A DNA stretch of 48,349 nucleotides from Chryseobacterium sp. c4a (GTDB taxonomy: Bacteria > Bacteroidota > Bacteroidia > Flavobacteriales > Weeksellaceae). Shown here piece after piece: positions 31,938 to 41,523 of this stretch. The notes under the pieces are model-generated. The model did no database searches, had not been told where the DNA came from, and saw only the letters and a list, made by a program, of their open reading frames with translations. How positions within the stretch are numbered: position 1 is the stretch's first letter; each line of letters begins with the position of its first letter. The position numbers were made by a program, and so were the translations under genes. The DNA lies in assembly GCF_009900745.1 (NCBI RefSeq), contig NZ_WXVU01000027.1, forward strand, positions 1-48,349, in the 5' to 3' direction.

Positions 31938-34712
31938 ATGAAGATGAGAAAAAACTATTTACTGCTGTTGCCGTTTACTATTACGGTATTACAGGCACAA
32001 AACTCGAACTTATATTATTCAGGGAAATTTTTCGATCATAAAAATAAGCCACAGAATTTTTTAAAAGTCTACAATAAAAGCAGCGGTGTCTATGAGTTGA
32101 CAGATACCGAAGGAACTGCAATCATTGCAGCTAAACCTTATGATACCTTAGTATGGAATCAAGGGAAAAGTACCAGGATTGTTGAATCTTATCAGCTGAA
32201 GGAACTTAAAAACCTTTTAGAGAATCAGGTAGAGAAAAGATATGTACAAAAGGTTTACAGTAAAGCTTATGACAGTCTGGTATCAAGAAAAGATAAGGAT
32301 ATATTTAATATTGATAATGCACCAACATTTCTAAACACAGAATCTGATAGATCTTTTAGTACGGTAAGGAAGCTGAAACAGAAAAAAGACAGTACTTATC
32401 TCCTGAAAGAACAAAGGAGATGGACGTTATTATTGAACGGAGGCTTCACTTCTTCTATGGAAGTGAAAAGTCATAATGCACTTCCTGCTCTTCAAAACAA
32501 ATATGTACAGGGAAGATCTGATAACGGAAGTCTTATTTGGAATGGCCCTGAAACCAATGAGATGTTTAGCTTTGGGCCAGATATTTCTACACTAGCTTTT
32601 GATGGACTTTCCTATCAGTATGATCACAACGGCAGATTGGTTCCGTTAGCGGATGGTCTCAAACAGGCAAAAGTTTATCATAATGATTTGTTTAAAACCA
32701 TGGTTGGATATAACAATCAGCTTAATATCAATACTGCCATAAAACAAGGGTATAAAGATTTTCTTCGCCTATCGTTGGATCTGAGACAACAGAAAAATCA
32801 ACTGTATTTTATTGACCAATTTAATCTAAACAATTCCATTAAAACAAAGTTGAATATGGATCTGGGTGGGTATATGCTGAAGTTTTCATTTAATTACGAA
32901 GATAATAAAGCAACCAATACCAACAGGATAGGGCTTTTCAATAGAGCATATCAAAATTCCTTATTGACTCCTATTTCATTTGCGAATGCACAGCAGACCT
33001 TTTTGGATAATGGAAGACAACGAAGCTATAGTCAATATGCTGATAATCCTACATTTCTTTTTGTACAGGATAAAAAGTACCGTTATCAAAACCGTCAGAG
33101 GCAATTCGGGGTCAATATTGATAAAACCTTTGGCGATTTTAAACTCAATATTATTCAGTCCTATGAAAGTAATTTTCTTTGGAACCAGGATCAATATCAC
33201 CCATCTGTTTATGGATTTAGCAACGGGATCATCAATGAAAGGGAACAAAATAATAGGCTGTACCATTCCAATATACAAGGGAAGTATGAATTGGGTAACT
33301 ATAATTTTAAAAATATTTTCAGCCTTAATTTTATTCTAAATGATATAAAATCTGATGTTTACAATAGCTTGATTAATCAAAAGCAGATCTATCAAAGAAC
33401 TTCTCAGGATTATGTTTTCAATTATAATATGGGTATAAAATCTAATGATTTTGAGGCGGATTTTAATCTGGGAAACGCCTTTTATATCTCCAATACATCA
33501 GATAAAAATGCCTATTGGCTTCCCAAAGCCACAGGTTATCTTCTCTTTAAGGATATTTTTGACTGGAATATGTTTGATTTTAAAGTCACAGGAGGGTATA
33601 GTCAGTTGAGTTCAGAACCTGAGATAACAAGATCATATGCCTCTTATGCTACCACATTACTGAAGGCTGAAAACTATTACAGATATTTTCCCGTGCGGGA
33701 GGTTGAAAGCTTTAAAGGCTTGTCTAATATCAATACAAAAGAGTGGAAAATAGGCGGAAAGATAAATTATGGATACAACATTAGTCTTGAAGGGGAATAT
33801 TTTAACAGAAGAAGTATGGGCGATGTTTTCCCTGTATTTGATAACAATCAATTGAAAGTAAGAAATATGGCAGATCATACATATAGCGGATATGAATTTA
33901 ATTTTGCCTATGATAGGTTGTATCTGGCACATGATTTTTTTATCACCAATAAAATTTCATTTTTCAAATACAAAGATATTGTGGATCGCGTGATACCAGG
34001 ATATAATAACTGGGCAGTTGCTGGATTTCAGGATGTTTATAAAACGCTGACGGAAGGGCAGGTTCTAGGAGCTGTAATGGGAAGTTATTTTGAAAGAAAT
34101 GCTGATGGACAGCTGATCATTGATGATTTTGGTTTTCCTAAAAAAGCTAATGGGACGAAGGTTATTGCTGATCCAACTCCGGATTTTGTCATGAAATTCA
34201 ACCATAATTTGACTTATGGAAAATGGTCTTTGGATATCAATTGGGAATGGAAAAAAGGGGGCCAGATCTGGAACGGAACTCAGGCTGTTTTGGATTATTA
34301 CGGACGTTCCTATGAGTCAGGAGAAGAACGAAATAGTAAGAATTATATTTTTCAGGGAGTATTGGCTAATGGTAATAGCAATCAGACTCCAGTAGATTTT
34401 TACAATCCCAATCAAAATGTTCACGAAAACAGATGGTCAAGATATGGATATCTCGGTGTTGCAGAAAACTATGTTCAAAAAGCAGATCACATAAGGATTA
34501 ATAATATCTCTTTATCCAAGAATTTTCCTTTGAATAATAGCCAACGATCTATGAGTATTACTTTATATGTAGACAATATTATGCTTTGGCAGGCGAATAA
34601 AGGAGTAGATCCTAATCAGAGTTTTTATGATACAGACAATGGAAGAGGCCTGGACTTCTTTAATCTTCCGTCTTTTAAAGCATTTGGTTGCATTGTTTCA
34701 TTCAAATTTTAA
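31938..34712 (+). CDS. SusC/RagA-like outer-membrane beta-barrel lacking a recognisable plug
   Basis: A 924-residue outer-membrane protein. Signal peptide MKMRKNYLLLLPFTITVLQAQ. Residues about 25-80 resemble a carboxypeptidase-regulatory-like domain (YYSGKFFDHKNKPQ, TDTEGTAIIAAKPYDTLVW), then a charged linker to about 150. From about 155 the SusC barrel begins (LLLNGGFTSSMEV, KYVQGRSDNGSLIW) and it ends with LPSFKAFGCIVSFKF, the typical last strand. The plug that should lie before the barrel is not visible: no GYG, no V.G.V.I.G...IRG, no VDG.P, no YGSR.ANGVI. The next gene, three bases away, encodes such a plug inside an alpha-2-macroglobulin. The cargo is unknown, and a SusD partner is absent. 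Confidence 0.8.
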   Translation: MKMRKNYLLLLPFTITVLQAQNSNLYYSGKFFDHKNKPQNFLKVYNKSSGVYELTDTEGTAIIAAKPYDTLVWNQGKSTRIVESYQLKELKNLLENQVEKRYVQKVYSKAYDSLVSRKDKDIFNIDNAPTFLNTESDRSFSTVRKLKQKKDSTYLLKEQRRWTLLLNGGFTSSMEVKSHNALPALQNKYVQGRSDNGSLIWNGPETNEMFSFGPDISTLAFDGLSYQYDHNGRLVPLADGLKQAKVYHNDLFKTMVGYNNQLNINTAIKQGYKDFLRLSLDLRQQKNQLYFIDQFNLNNSIKTKLNMDLGGYMLKFSFNYEDNKATNTNRIGLFNRAYQNSLLTPISFANAQQTFLDNGRQRSYSQYADNPTFLFVQDKKYRYQNRQRQFGVNIDKTFGDFKLNIIQSYESNFLWNQDQYHPSVYGFSNGIINEREQNNRLYHSNIQGKYELGNYNFKNIFSLNFILNDIKSDVYNSLINQKQIYQRTSQDYVFNYNMGIKSNDFEADFNLGNAFYISNTSDKNAYWLPKATGYLLFKDIFDWNMFDFKVTGGYSQLSSEPEITRSYASYATTLLKAENYYRYFPVREVESFKGLSNINTKEWKIGGKINYGYNISLEGEYFNRRSMGDVFPVFDNNQLKVRNMADHTYSGYEFNFAYDRLYLAHDFFITNKISFFKYKDIVDRVIPGYNNWAVAGFQDVYKTLTEGQVLGAVMGSYFERNADGQLIIDDFGFPKKANGTKVIADPTPDFVMKFNHNLTYGKWSLDINWEWKKGGQIWNGTQAVLDYYGRSYESGEERNSKNYIFQGVLANGNSNQTPVDFYNPNQNVHENRWSRYGYLGVAENYVQKADHIRINNISLSKNFPLNNSQRSMSITLYVDNIMLWQANKGVDPNQSFYDTDNGRGLDFFNLPSFKAFGCIVSFKF

Positions 34713-34715
34713 CCC

Positions 34716-37700
34716 ATGAATTTCAAATTTACATCATATATCATATTATTGAGCCTATTGCTTTCATCCTTATGCTTAAAAGCTCAGCAGTCATTTCAGG
34801 ATTTTGAAAAAGAAAAAACATATATCCAAACCAACCATGTTTTCTATAAACCCGGTGAAGATATGTACTTTAAAATATACGTAGTTCAAGGGAAAAACAA
34901 TCTTCCTGCAGAAGATAGTAAAGCAGTTAATTTTGAAATTATTGATCCCGCCGGAAGTGTTTTGAAAAAATCAAAACATGAGATAAATAATGGATATGCT
35001 GAAGGATATTTCTCCTTTGGTCATGAGATGAAGGGTGGGATTTATAAGATAAGAGCCTATACCAATTGGATGCAAAATGAAGATGGGAAAAATGCTTTTG
35101 AAAAAGAAATTACCTTACAAAAAGTAGTGTCTCCCAGAGTTCTGATGAAGCTTGATTTTCCTAAAAAAGGATATGGCCCCGGAGATCTGGTAACCGCAGA
35201 TTTTTCAATGAGAAGCTTGAGTAATTTACCAATCCCTTTTTATGAAGCAGACTATGTGGTAACCCATAATGGAGAAACGATTACAGAAGGTAAACTTATT
35301 ACAGATAAAGAAGGAAAAAAGCTTTTGCAATTCAAGCTTCCGCAGGTATTGAAATCCTCTGATGCTCTTTTGAATATCAAAGTTAATTTTGACGGATTTA
35401 CAGAATCTATCTCAAGAAATATCCCTATTGTATTGAACAATCTGGATGTGAAATTTTTACCTGAAGGAGGAACTTTTATTAATGATATAGAACAGAATAT
35501 AGCTTTTAAAATACTGGATGAATTCGAAAAACCTGTAGACGCAGTTTTAGGAATTTATAATCAGAAGCATGAAAAAATGTCCGAGATTTTCACATATAAT
35601 TTCGGGATGGGCAGCTTTTTATTTACACCCAAAATGGGAGAAACGTATTATGCAAAAGTGGTAAAACCTGAAAATATAAACCAGGTTTATCAACTTCCTG
35701 TAGCTAAAACCGAAGGTTTGATTTTGAATATCAAAAAAGAAAACGGGATGCTTTTATTTAAAACAGTTTCTACACAGAACAGGAATATTGTTTTAAAAGG
35801 ATTTTTCCGTGAAAAAGAAATGTACAGCAAAGAAATGTCTTTGAAAAAAGGGATCAACTTATTTGAATTACTGGAAAAAGATTTCTCTGTAGGGATTTGC
35901 CGATTTACGGTGTTTGAAAATAATATTCCTTTGGCAGAACGTATTGTTTTTACCAATAAAGATCAGCAGATGAATATAAAGGTAAAGCCTGTAAAAGAGT
36001 ATTACCAGCCAAGGGAAAAGGTGATCCTTGATGTTGAAACCACAGACAAAAACAATAAACCTATTCCTGCAAATATGGCCATAAGCGTTGTAGATGATAA
36101 ACTTTGGACGTATGCAGATGATAAACAAAATCATATTATTTCGTGGCTATTGATGGATTCTGAATTGAAAGGAAAGATTGAAAAACCTCAGTTTTATTTC
36201 GATAAAAAAGAAGAAAAAGCAGATAAAAGTCTGGATCTTGTCATGTTGACGAACGGATATAGATATTTTGAACCTATTCCTGAGATTGTTAAAACAGGTA
36301 AATACAAATATCTTCCGGAAAAAAAAGGGACAGTGTATGGAGTCGTTGAAGATGAAAATAAAAAGCCCGTAAAAGCCAATGTCTTTCTTGTAGAGACTAA
36401 CAAAGGTCAGATTCTTAAACAAACAACTACAGAAAACGGTCAGTTTTATTTTTCGGGGATGGGATTCAGGAATTCTTATAAGCTAATCGCTAAGTCATTG
36501 AAACCTCGTTATAAAGTAAACATCAGAATTCTGTCATATAAACTTGAGATTAATCCACTTGTCAAGCAAAAACTAGCTAATATTGATGCAGAAGAGATTA
36601 TAAAAGAAGCTGAAATTAAAGAAACCCCCAAAGAAATAATAAAACGACCTGTAAGCCCTTCTGTAAAAGCTAAGGATACAATCACTTCTTCCGGCCAGCA
36701 GATTGAAGAAGTTGTTTTTGTAGGATATGGATCTGCGCAGAATAAGAACCTTACTTCCTCAGTAAGCATTACGGGAAATTCTGAAATTAAGGATTCCAAT
36801 TATGAATCAGTATTACAGGGAAAAGTCGCTGGGCTGGTTATTACTCCTGCAGGAGAACGTCAGAAAGGAAATGTGGTGATCCGAGGAGCTGCATCAATAC
36901 CTAATAAAAGTCCATTATTTGTGGTAGACGGAGTTCCCGTAGAAAACTTTAATACCACCATTAATCCCAATGATATTAATAGCGTTACTGTACTGAAAGA
37001 TGCTGCAGCAACGACTATTTACGGAAGCAGAGCCGCCAATGGTGTTGTGATTATTAATTCTTTTTCTAATAACAGATCACAGAATAAGGTAGATATTACT
37101 CCCACCTCTTATTTTGCTGCAATGACGATTCCATGGAGTGCTCTTACCAATTATTTAGAAAGTAAGAAATTCGCTTATCCGGAATATAAAACAACCAATA
37201 CTTCCTATAGATTCGACTATAGAGATGCCCTTTATTGGAATCCTGTCGTAGAAACAGATAAAAACGGAAAGGCAAAAGTTGAATTTTATAATTCTGATGC
37301 CAATTCCACATTCAGAGTGATGACAGAAGGAATATCAGCATCCGGACTTATAGGACGAGATGAAACCACTTATGCAGCGCAAAGCCTGATTTTCATGGAT
37401 GCTAAGATTCCGCAGTATCTGACCCGAACAGATGAAATGCTTATTCCTGTAGTCATTAAAAACAATTCAAAGGAGATCAGAAAAATGACAATGGATGTTG
37501 TTGTTCCCAACCATGTAAAACTGATATCATCAGACAGTCTGATTACTTTAAATCCTCTTGAAGCAGGAAGACTATTTGTTAAAATACAAACCGATGAAGT
37601 GGTAGACTCAAATATTCAGTTCATCATAAGATCAGGAGACTTCAGAGAAACGATGATCCTTCCGTTTAAGGTTGAAGAGAAAGGGTTTCTGCACCAGTTT

Positions 37701-39224
37701 TCAGTAATAGATAATAAGACAAGAGAAATTCAGGTTACTATTCCGGAGTATATCAATGGAAGCTTGTATTCTTCGTACTATGTCTTTGAAAATGCTGCCA
37801 TGAAAATGTTTGAAGATATTGAAAAGCTAAAGAAAGAACCTCATGGATGTTTCGAACAATTATCCTCAACCATTTATCCTAATATTTTTATTCTGGATTA
37901 CCTGAAGCTAAGCAAAAAGATTGACAGTTCTACGGAAAGTCTTGTGGTTAGAAACCTGAAAAAAGGCTTCCAGAAAATGATGAGCTATAAAAACAAAGAT
38001 GGTGGAGTAGGGTACTTCAACAGCACTGAATCAGATGTATCTCTGTCGGCATTTGCCTTACTTGAATTTACAGACTTGAAGAAACATATAGTTGTTGATC
38101 CGAAGTTAATTCAAGGATTATCTTCATTTATTTTCTCAAAGAAAAGTGGGAACGGACTCTTCGAAGTGCGAAAGTATTACGAATCTAAAACAGAAGTTTA
38201 TTCCGAATATTATTGGGCCAGAAATATGTATGTTCTTTATGCGTTGTCGCAACTGGGCTTTACAAATGAAATTGAAGATTCTTACCAGATAATGCTGAAA
38301 AGAGCTCTGTTGAAAAAAGATTCTTATCAGTTGGCTTTATTGGCTAACGCTTCTGCTAATCTTGGAAAACATAAAGACTATGATAATCTGATGTTGGCTT
38401 TAAATAAACAGTTTGATGATCAGAAATTTAAGACCGAGACTACTTTTACCGGATCAGGAGGAAATTCTGCAAAAGCAGAAATGCTTTCATTGTATATGAT
38501 GGCTCTTCAGAAAGATGAAAGCCTCAATCAGCAGACTATTGCACAAGTGGCAGATCAACTTATGGATTGCAACGGTAATTACGGCTTTGGCTCTACCCAG
38601 GCAACAGGTCTGTCTTTACAGGCGCTATCTCAGTTCTTTATAAAAAATGAAAAATTATATAAAACGGATAGACCAGCGATTAAAGTAAATAATGCTTCAG
38701 TATTATCCGGTATAAGCATTGCATCAGCTTATAAAACAGGGAGTAATAAAATCAATATAAGTTATCCGTCAGAAAAAGGGCTTCTTTATAAATTAGAATA
38801 CCAATATTATACTTTACAAGCTCCGGCAAGTGCTGATATTCCTTTGATAATGAATACAGCATTAAAGTCTGAAAATGCTAAAGTAGGCGAAACCAACCGA
38901 ATGACAGTCACTATTAAAAACAAAATAAACAATCAATTACCAATGACTGTTGCTAAAATTGGTATTCCAGCAGGATTAACGCTACAAAACGCTTTATTGA
39001 AAGATTTAATAGATAAAAAACAAATTTCTTACTATGAGATCTTTGATAATTATCTGGTGTTGTATTGGGAGCATTTTGGTGCCGAAGAAACAAAAACCAT
39101 CAATCTTGATCTGAAAGTAGAGTTTGCAGGGTCTTATACAGGAAAATCAAGCAGTGTTTATCTTTATTATATGCCCAAAGCTAAATATTGGAACCAAGGT
39201 ATAAAAACTGAAATTCAACCATAG
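34716..39224 (+). CDS. thioester alpha-2-macroglobulin family protein with embedded TonB-receptor plug
   Basis: A 1502-residue exported protein. Signal peptide (1-23), then macroglobulin-like domains starting YIQTNHVFYKPGEDMYFKIY (MG2-like). A carboxypeptidase-regulatory-like domain lies near residues 538-590. Residues about 661-782 are a SusC-type plug (EEVVFVGYGS, LQGKVAGLVITPAGE, VVIRGAAS, PLFVVDGVP, TIYGSRAANGVVIINS). The A2M core follows (DALYWNPVVETDKNGKA), then the thioester site EPHGCFEQLSS (Cys1045, Gln1048) and its helical domain, and a C-terminal receptor-binding-like domain (KIGIPAGLTLQNALL). Intact GCxEQ suggests covalent trapping of attacking proteases. It is three bases from the barrel gene, so the two should be co-translated. 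Confidence 0.88.
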   Translation: MNFKFTSYIILLSLLLSSLCLKAQQSFQDFEKEKTYIQTNHVFYKPGEDMYFKIYVVQGKNNLPAEDSKAVNFEIIDPAGSVLKKSKHEINNGYAEGYFSFGHEMKGGIYKIRAYTNWMQNEDGKNAFEKEITLQKVVSPRVLMKLDFPKKGYGPGDLVTADFSMRSLSNLPIPFYEADYVVTHNGETITEGKLITDKEGKKLLQFKLPQVLKSSDALLNIKVNFDGFTESISRNIPIVLNNLDVKFLPEGGTFINDIEQNIAFKILDEFEKPVDAVLGIYNQKHEKMSEIFTYNFGMGSFLFTPKMGETYYAKVVKPENINQVYQLPVAKTEGLILNIKKENGMLLFKTVSTQNRNIVLKGFFREKEMYSKEMSLKKGINLFELLEKDFSVGICRFTVFENNIPLAERIVFTNKDQQMNIKVKPVKEYYQPREKVILDVETTDKNNKPIPANMAISVVDDKLWTYADDKQNHIISWLLMDSELKGKIEKPQFYFDKKEEKADKSLDLVMLTNGYRYFEPIPEIVKTGKYKYLPEKKGTVYGVVEDENKKPVKANVFLVETNKGQILKQTTTENGQFYFSGMGFRNSYKLIAKSLKPRYKVNIRILSYKLEINPLVKQKLANIDAEEIIKEAEIKETPKEIIKRPVSPSVKAKDTITSSGQQIEEVVFVGYGSAQNKNLTSSVSITGNSEIKDSNYESVLQGKVAGLVITPAGERQKGNVVIRGAASIPNKSPLFVVDGVPVENFNTTINPNDINSVTVLKDAAATTIYGSRAANGVVIINSFSNNRSQNKVDITPTSYFAAMTIPWSALTNYLESKKFAYPEYKTTNTSYRFDYRDALYWNPVVETDKNGKAKVEFYNSDANSTFRVMTEGISASGLIGRDETTYAAQSLIFMDAKIPQYLTRTDEMLIPVVIKNNSKEIRKMTMDVVVPNHVKLISSDSLITLNPLEAGRLFVKIQTDEVVDSNIQFIIRSGDFRETMILPFKVEEKGFLHQFSVIDNKTREIQVTIPEYINGSLYSSYYVFENAAMKMFEDIEKLKKEPHGCFEQLSSTIYPNIFILDYLKLSKKIDSSTESLVVRNLKKGFQKMMSYKNKDGGVGYFNSTESDVSLSAFALLEFTDLKKHIVVDPKLIQGLSSFIFSKKSGNGLFEVRKYYESKTEVYSEYYWARNMYVLYALSQLGFTNEIEDSYQIMLKRALLKKDSYQLALLANASANLGKHKDYDNLMLALNKQFDDQKFKTETTFTGSGGNSAKAEMLSLYMMALQKDESLNQQTIAQVADQLMDCNGNYGFGSTQATGLSLQALSQFFIKNEKLYKTDRPAIKVNNASVLSGISIASAYKTGSNKINISYPSEKGLLYKLEYQYYTLQAPASADIPLIMNTALKSENAKVGETNRMTVTIKNKINNQLPMTVAKIGIPAGLTLQNALLKDLIDKKQISYYEIFDNYLVLYWEHFGAEETKTINLDLKVEFAGSYTGKSSSVYLYYMPKAKYWNQGIKTEIQP

Positions 39225-39235
39225 AAAAGAGGAGA

Positions 39236-39330
39236 AAGATGGAAGCCAGAGGCTGGAGTTATGAGACTCAGGGGCGATCAACCAATAATCAACTTCCTTC
39301 TTCCAGCCTCCAATTTCTCACCCTTTAAAC
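39236..39330. repeat. intergenic inverted-repeat sequence (GGAAG/CTTCC words)
   Basis: AGATGGAAGCCAGAGGCTGG at the left is partly complementary to CTTCCTTCTTCCAGCCTCC at the right, so the gap after the A2M gene can fold into a long hairpin. No gene is visible. Words of this kind look like a dispersed, non-coding repeat. Confidence 0.45.
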
Positions 39331-39383
39331 TTTCAAATCCATTTGAATAAATTTTAATAATTTCCCTCCGAAATTTATAACGC

Positions 39384-41300
39384 ATGAAAAAAACTATTAT
39401 CACGATGTTAGGGCTTGCTTTATTGGTAAGCTGTAAAACTCAACAAGCTTCAGAATCATCAAAAGAAACCAAAACATACAGTATCAGAAAAGATAAAGAT
39501 CAGGACGGAACCCCCAATAAAGAAGATCAGTGCCCCGAGGTGGCCGGGCCTATAGAGAATAATGGCTGCCCATGGCCTGATACAGACGGAGATGGTGTGA
39601 TTGATAAAGATGATGCCTGTCCTACAGTAGCCGGGCCTATAGATAATAATGGCTGTCCATGGCCAGATACAGATGGTGATGGAGTACTGGATAAAGACGA
39701 TGCCTGCCCTACAGTTCCGGGGTTACCAGAGTATAATGGCTGTCCAAAACCGAAATCGGTGGTCGCAATGGAAGTTTCATATGATGAGAGATCATACATT
39801 GCTCCCGGAAAGATCTATAATACTCGGATTGGAGTAAATAAGGAAAGCAAAAAGACTACTAAAAAGATTCAAAAAACTATTGATTATGATAGTGAAGAAT
39901 ATACTGCATTGGTTGAAAATCCGTTTGAATTAACCAAAAAACAACCCTTATCCACATTTTCTATTGATGTAGACAATGCTTCCTATTCCAATATCAGAAG
40001 AATGATTAATTATGGAAGTAAAGTAGATAAAGATGCCGTGAGAGTGGAAGAAATGCTTAATTATTTTAAATATGATTATCCACAACCTAAAAATAATCAA
40101 CCCTTTTCTATTAATACTGAATATGGAGACGCATCATGGAATCCGAAACACAAATTACTTAAGATCGGATTGCAGGGGAAAAATATTCCGATGGATAATG
40201 CGCCAGCTTCCAATATTGTTTTCCTGATTGATGTTTCAGGATCTATGAATGCAGAAAATAAACTGCCATTATTAATATCTTCTCTTAAAATTTTATTAAG
40301 CCAGCTTCGTCCTAAAGATAAGGTAGGAATCGTTGTATATGCAGGGAGTGCAGGCGTTGTTTTACCATCCACTTCTGCAGGTGAGAAAGCCAAAATTATT
40401 AAAGCTTTAGATGATTTGCAGGCAGGGGGAAGTACAGCAGGCGGAGAAGGAATTGAGCTAGCCTATAAAGTAGCACGGGAAAACTTTATAAAAGGAGGAA
40501 ATAATAGGGTAGTGCTGGCAACAGATGGAGATTTTAATGTAGGAGTTTCTTCTACAGGAGGTCTTGAAAAGTTAATAGAAGAAAAAAGAAAAACCGGAAT
40601 TTTCCTTACCTGTTTGGGATATGGAATGGGAAATTTTAAAGATAATAAAATGGAAACCCTGGCAGATAAAGGCAATGGAAACTATGCTTATATTGATAAT
40701 ATGCAGGAAGCTAATAAATTTCTGGGGCGAGAATTTGCAGGAAGTATGTATACCATAGCCAAAGATGTAAAGATTCAGATTGAATTTAATCCGGAATTTG
40801 TACAATCTTACCGTTTAATCGGATACGAAAACAGAAAGTTAAGAAATGAAGATTTTATCGATGATAAAATAGATGCTGGAGAATTAGGAAGTGGGCATAC
40901 GGTTACTGCTTTATATGAGATTATTCCAGCAGATGTAAAATCTGAGTTTCTCCCTAAAGATACCAATCTGAAGTATTCATCCTCTTTTAGTACAAAAAAC
41001 TTTGGGAATGAGTTGGCAACGATTAAATTCCGCTATAAGAAGCCAGGTGAAGAGACCAGCAAGGAAATAACTGAAGTGATTAAAAAAGAAGCCTTATCAG
41101 AATCAAAAGTGAGCCCGGATTTTAAATTTGCCTCCTCTGTAGCATGGTTTGGGCTCGTTTTAAGAGATTCTAAACTCATAAAAAGTAAAGATCTGAAAAA
41201 TATAGAGAATTTGGCAAAAGATGGAAAGAATACAGATGCAGAAGGGTATAGAGCTGAATTTATAAGACTTGTTGAGAGTTATAAAGCAGCTAATCCATAG
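39384..41300 (+). CDS. vWA-domain lipoprotein (YfbK-like) with thrombospondin type 3 repeats
   Basis: A 638-residue lipoprotein. Signal peptide with lipobox (GLALLVSCK), then three acidic calcium-binding type 3 repeats (DTDGDGVIDKDDACPTVAG-like, residues about 37-122). Next come the YfbK-type N-terminal motif (STFSIDVDNASYSNIRRM) and a vWA domain (FLIDVSGSMNAENK with MIDAS DxSxS, then VVLATDGDFNVG). The C-terminal region resembles DUF3520 (FGNELATIKFRYKKPG, SVAWFGLVLRDSK). It should sit on the outer membrane or surface and bind a partner through divalent metal. It closes the A2M/plug/vWA group and is followed by a terminator. Confidence 0.88.
   Translation: MKKTIITMLGLALLVSCKTQQASESSKETKTYSIRKDKDQDGTPNKEDQCPEVAGPIENNGCPWPDTDGDGVIDKDDACPTVAGPIDNNGCPWPDTDGDGVLDKDDACPTVPGLPEYNGCPKPKSVVAMEVSYDERSYIAPGKIYNTRIGVNKESKKTTKKIQKTIDYDSEEYTALVENPFELTKKQPLSTFSIDVDNASYSNIRRMINYGSKVDKDAVRVEEMLNYFKYDYPQPKNNQPFSINTEYGDASWNPKHKLLKIGLQGKNIPMDNAPASNIVFLIDVSGSMNAENKLPLLISSLKILLSQLRPKDKVGIVVYAGSAGVVLPSTSAGEKAKIIKALDDLQAGGSTAGGEGIELAYKVARENFIKGGNNRVVLATDGDFNVGVSSTGGLEKLIEEKRKTGIFLTCLGYGMGNFKDNKMETLADKGNGNYAYIDNMQEANKFLGREFAGSMYTIAKDVKIQIEFNPEFVQSYRLIGYENRKLRNEDFIDDKIDAGELGSGHTVTALYEIIPADVKSEFLPKDTNLKYSSSFSTKNFGNELATIKFRYKKPGEETSKEITEVIKKEALSESKVSPDFKFASSVAWFGLVLRDSKLIKSKDLKNIENLAKDGKNTDAEGYRAEFIRLVESYKAANP
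39543..39716 (+). repeat. 87-bp tandem repeat coding for the type 3 repeats
   Basis: The word GCCGGGCCTATAGA recurs at 39543 and 39630, a period of 87 bases (29 codons), with a third partial unit. The units are highly similar at DNA level, so copy number could change by slippage or recombination. The reading frame is kept by any whole-unit change. Confidence 0.8.
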
Positions 41301-41337
41301 GATCTTTGTGGCTGATATTCTTGTCCATTAACCTCTT

Positions 41338-41370
41338 AAAGCCGTTTCATACATTTGAAACGGCTTTTTA
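41338..41370 (+). terminator. intrinsic terminator after the vWA lipoprotein
   Basis: Perfect stem AAAGCCGTTTCA / TGAAACGGCTTT with loop TACATT, followed by TTTATTT. Confidence 0.92.
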
Positions 41371-41467
41371 TTTCTTGTATTAGGATGTGTTTTCTAATTA
41401 GTAAAATATTATAAATCAATTGCTTGTATGATATTGTGAGAATTTGTAATTTTATTTTCAAAAATTA

Positions 41468-41497
41468 TTGAAAATTCAAAAATTATAATTACATTTG
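41468..41497 (+). promoter_or_regulatory. promoter of the GbsR-headed cluster
   Basis: TTG (41468-41470) and TACATTTG (41490-41497) are exactly 19 bases apart, the ideal Bacteroidota promoter. Inverted AT-rich words (AAAATTATTGAAAATTCAAAAATTATA) overlap it and could hold an operator for the MarR-type regulator encoded 27 bases downstream. Confidence 0.8.
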
Positions 41498-41523
41498 TAT
41501 CAGAAATTTAAAGTATAAACAAA

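Noticed and set aside
39527..39799. Minus-strand Ser/Pro/Gly-rich frame over the type 3 repeats
   Set aside because: It is the antisense shadow of the acidic repeat region of the vWA lipoprotein; its apparent repetitiveness comes from the 87-bp coding repeat.
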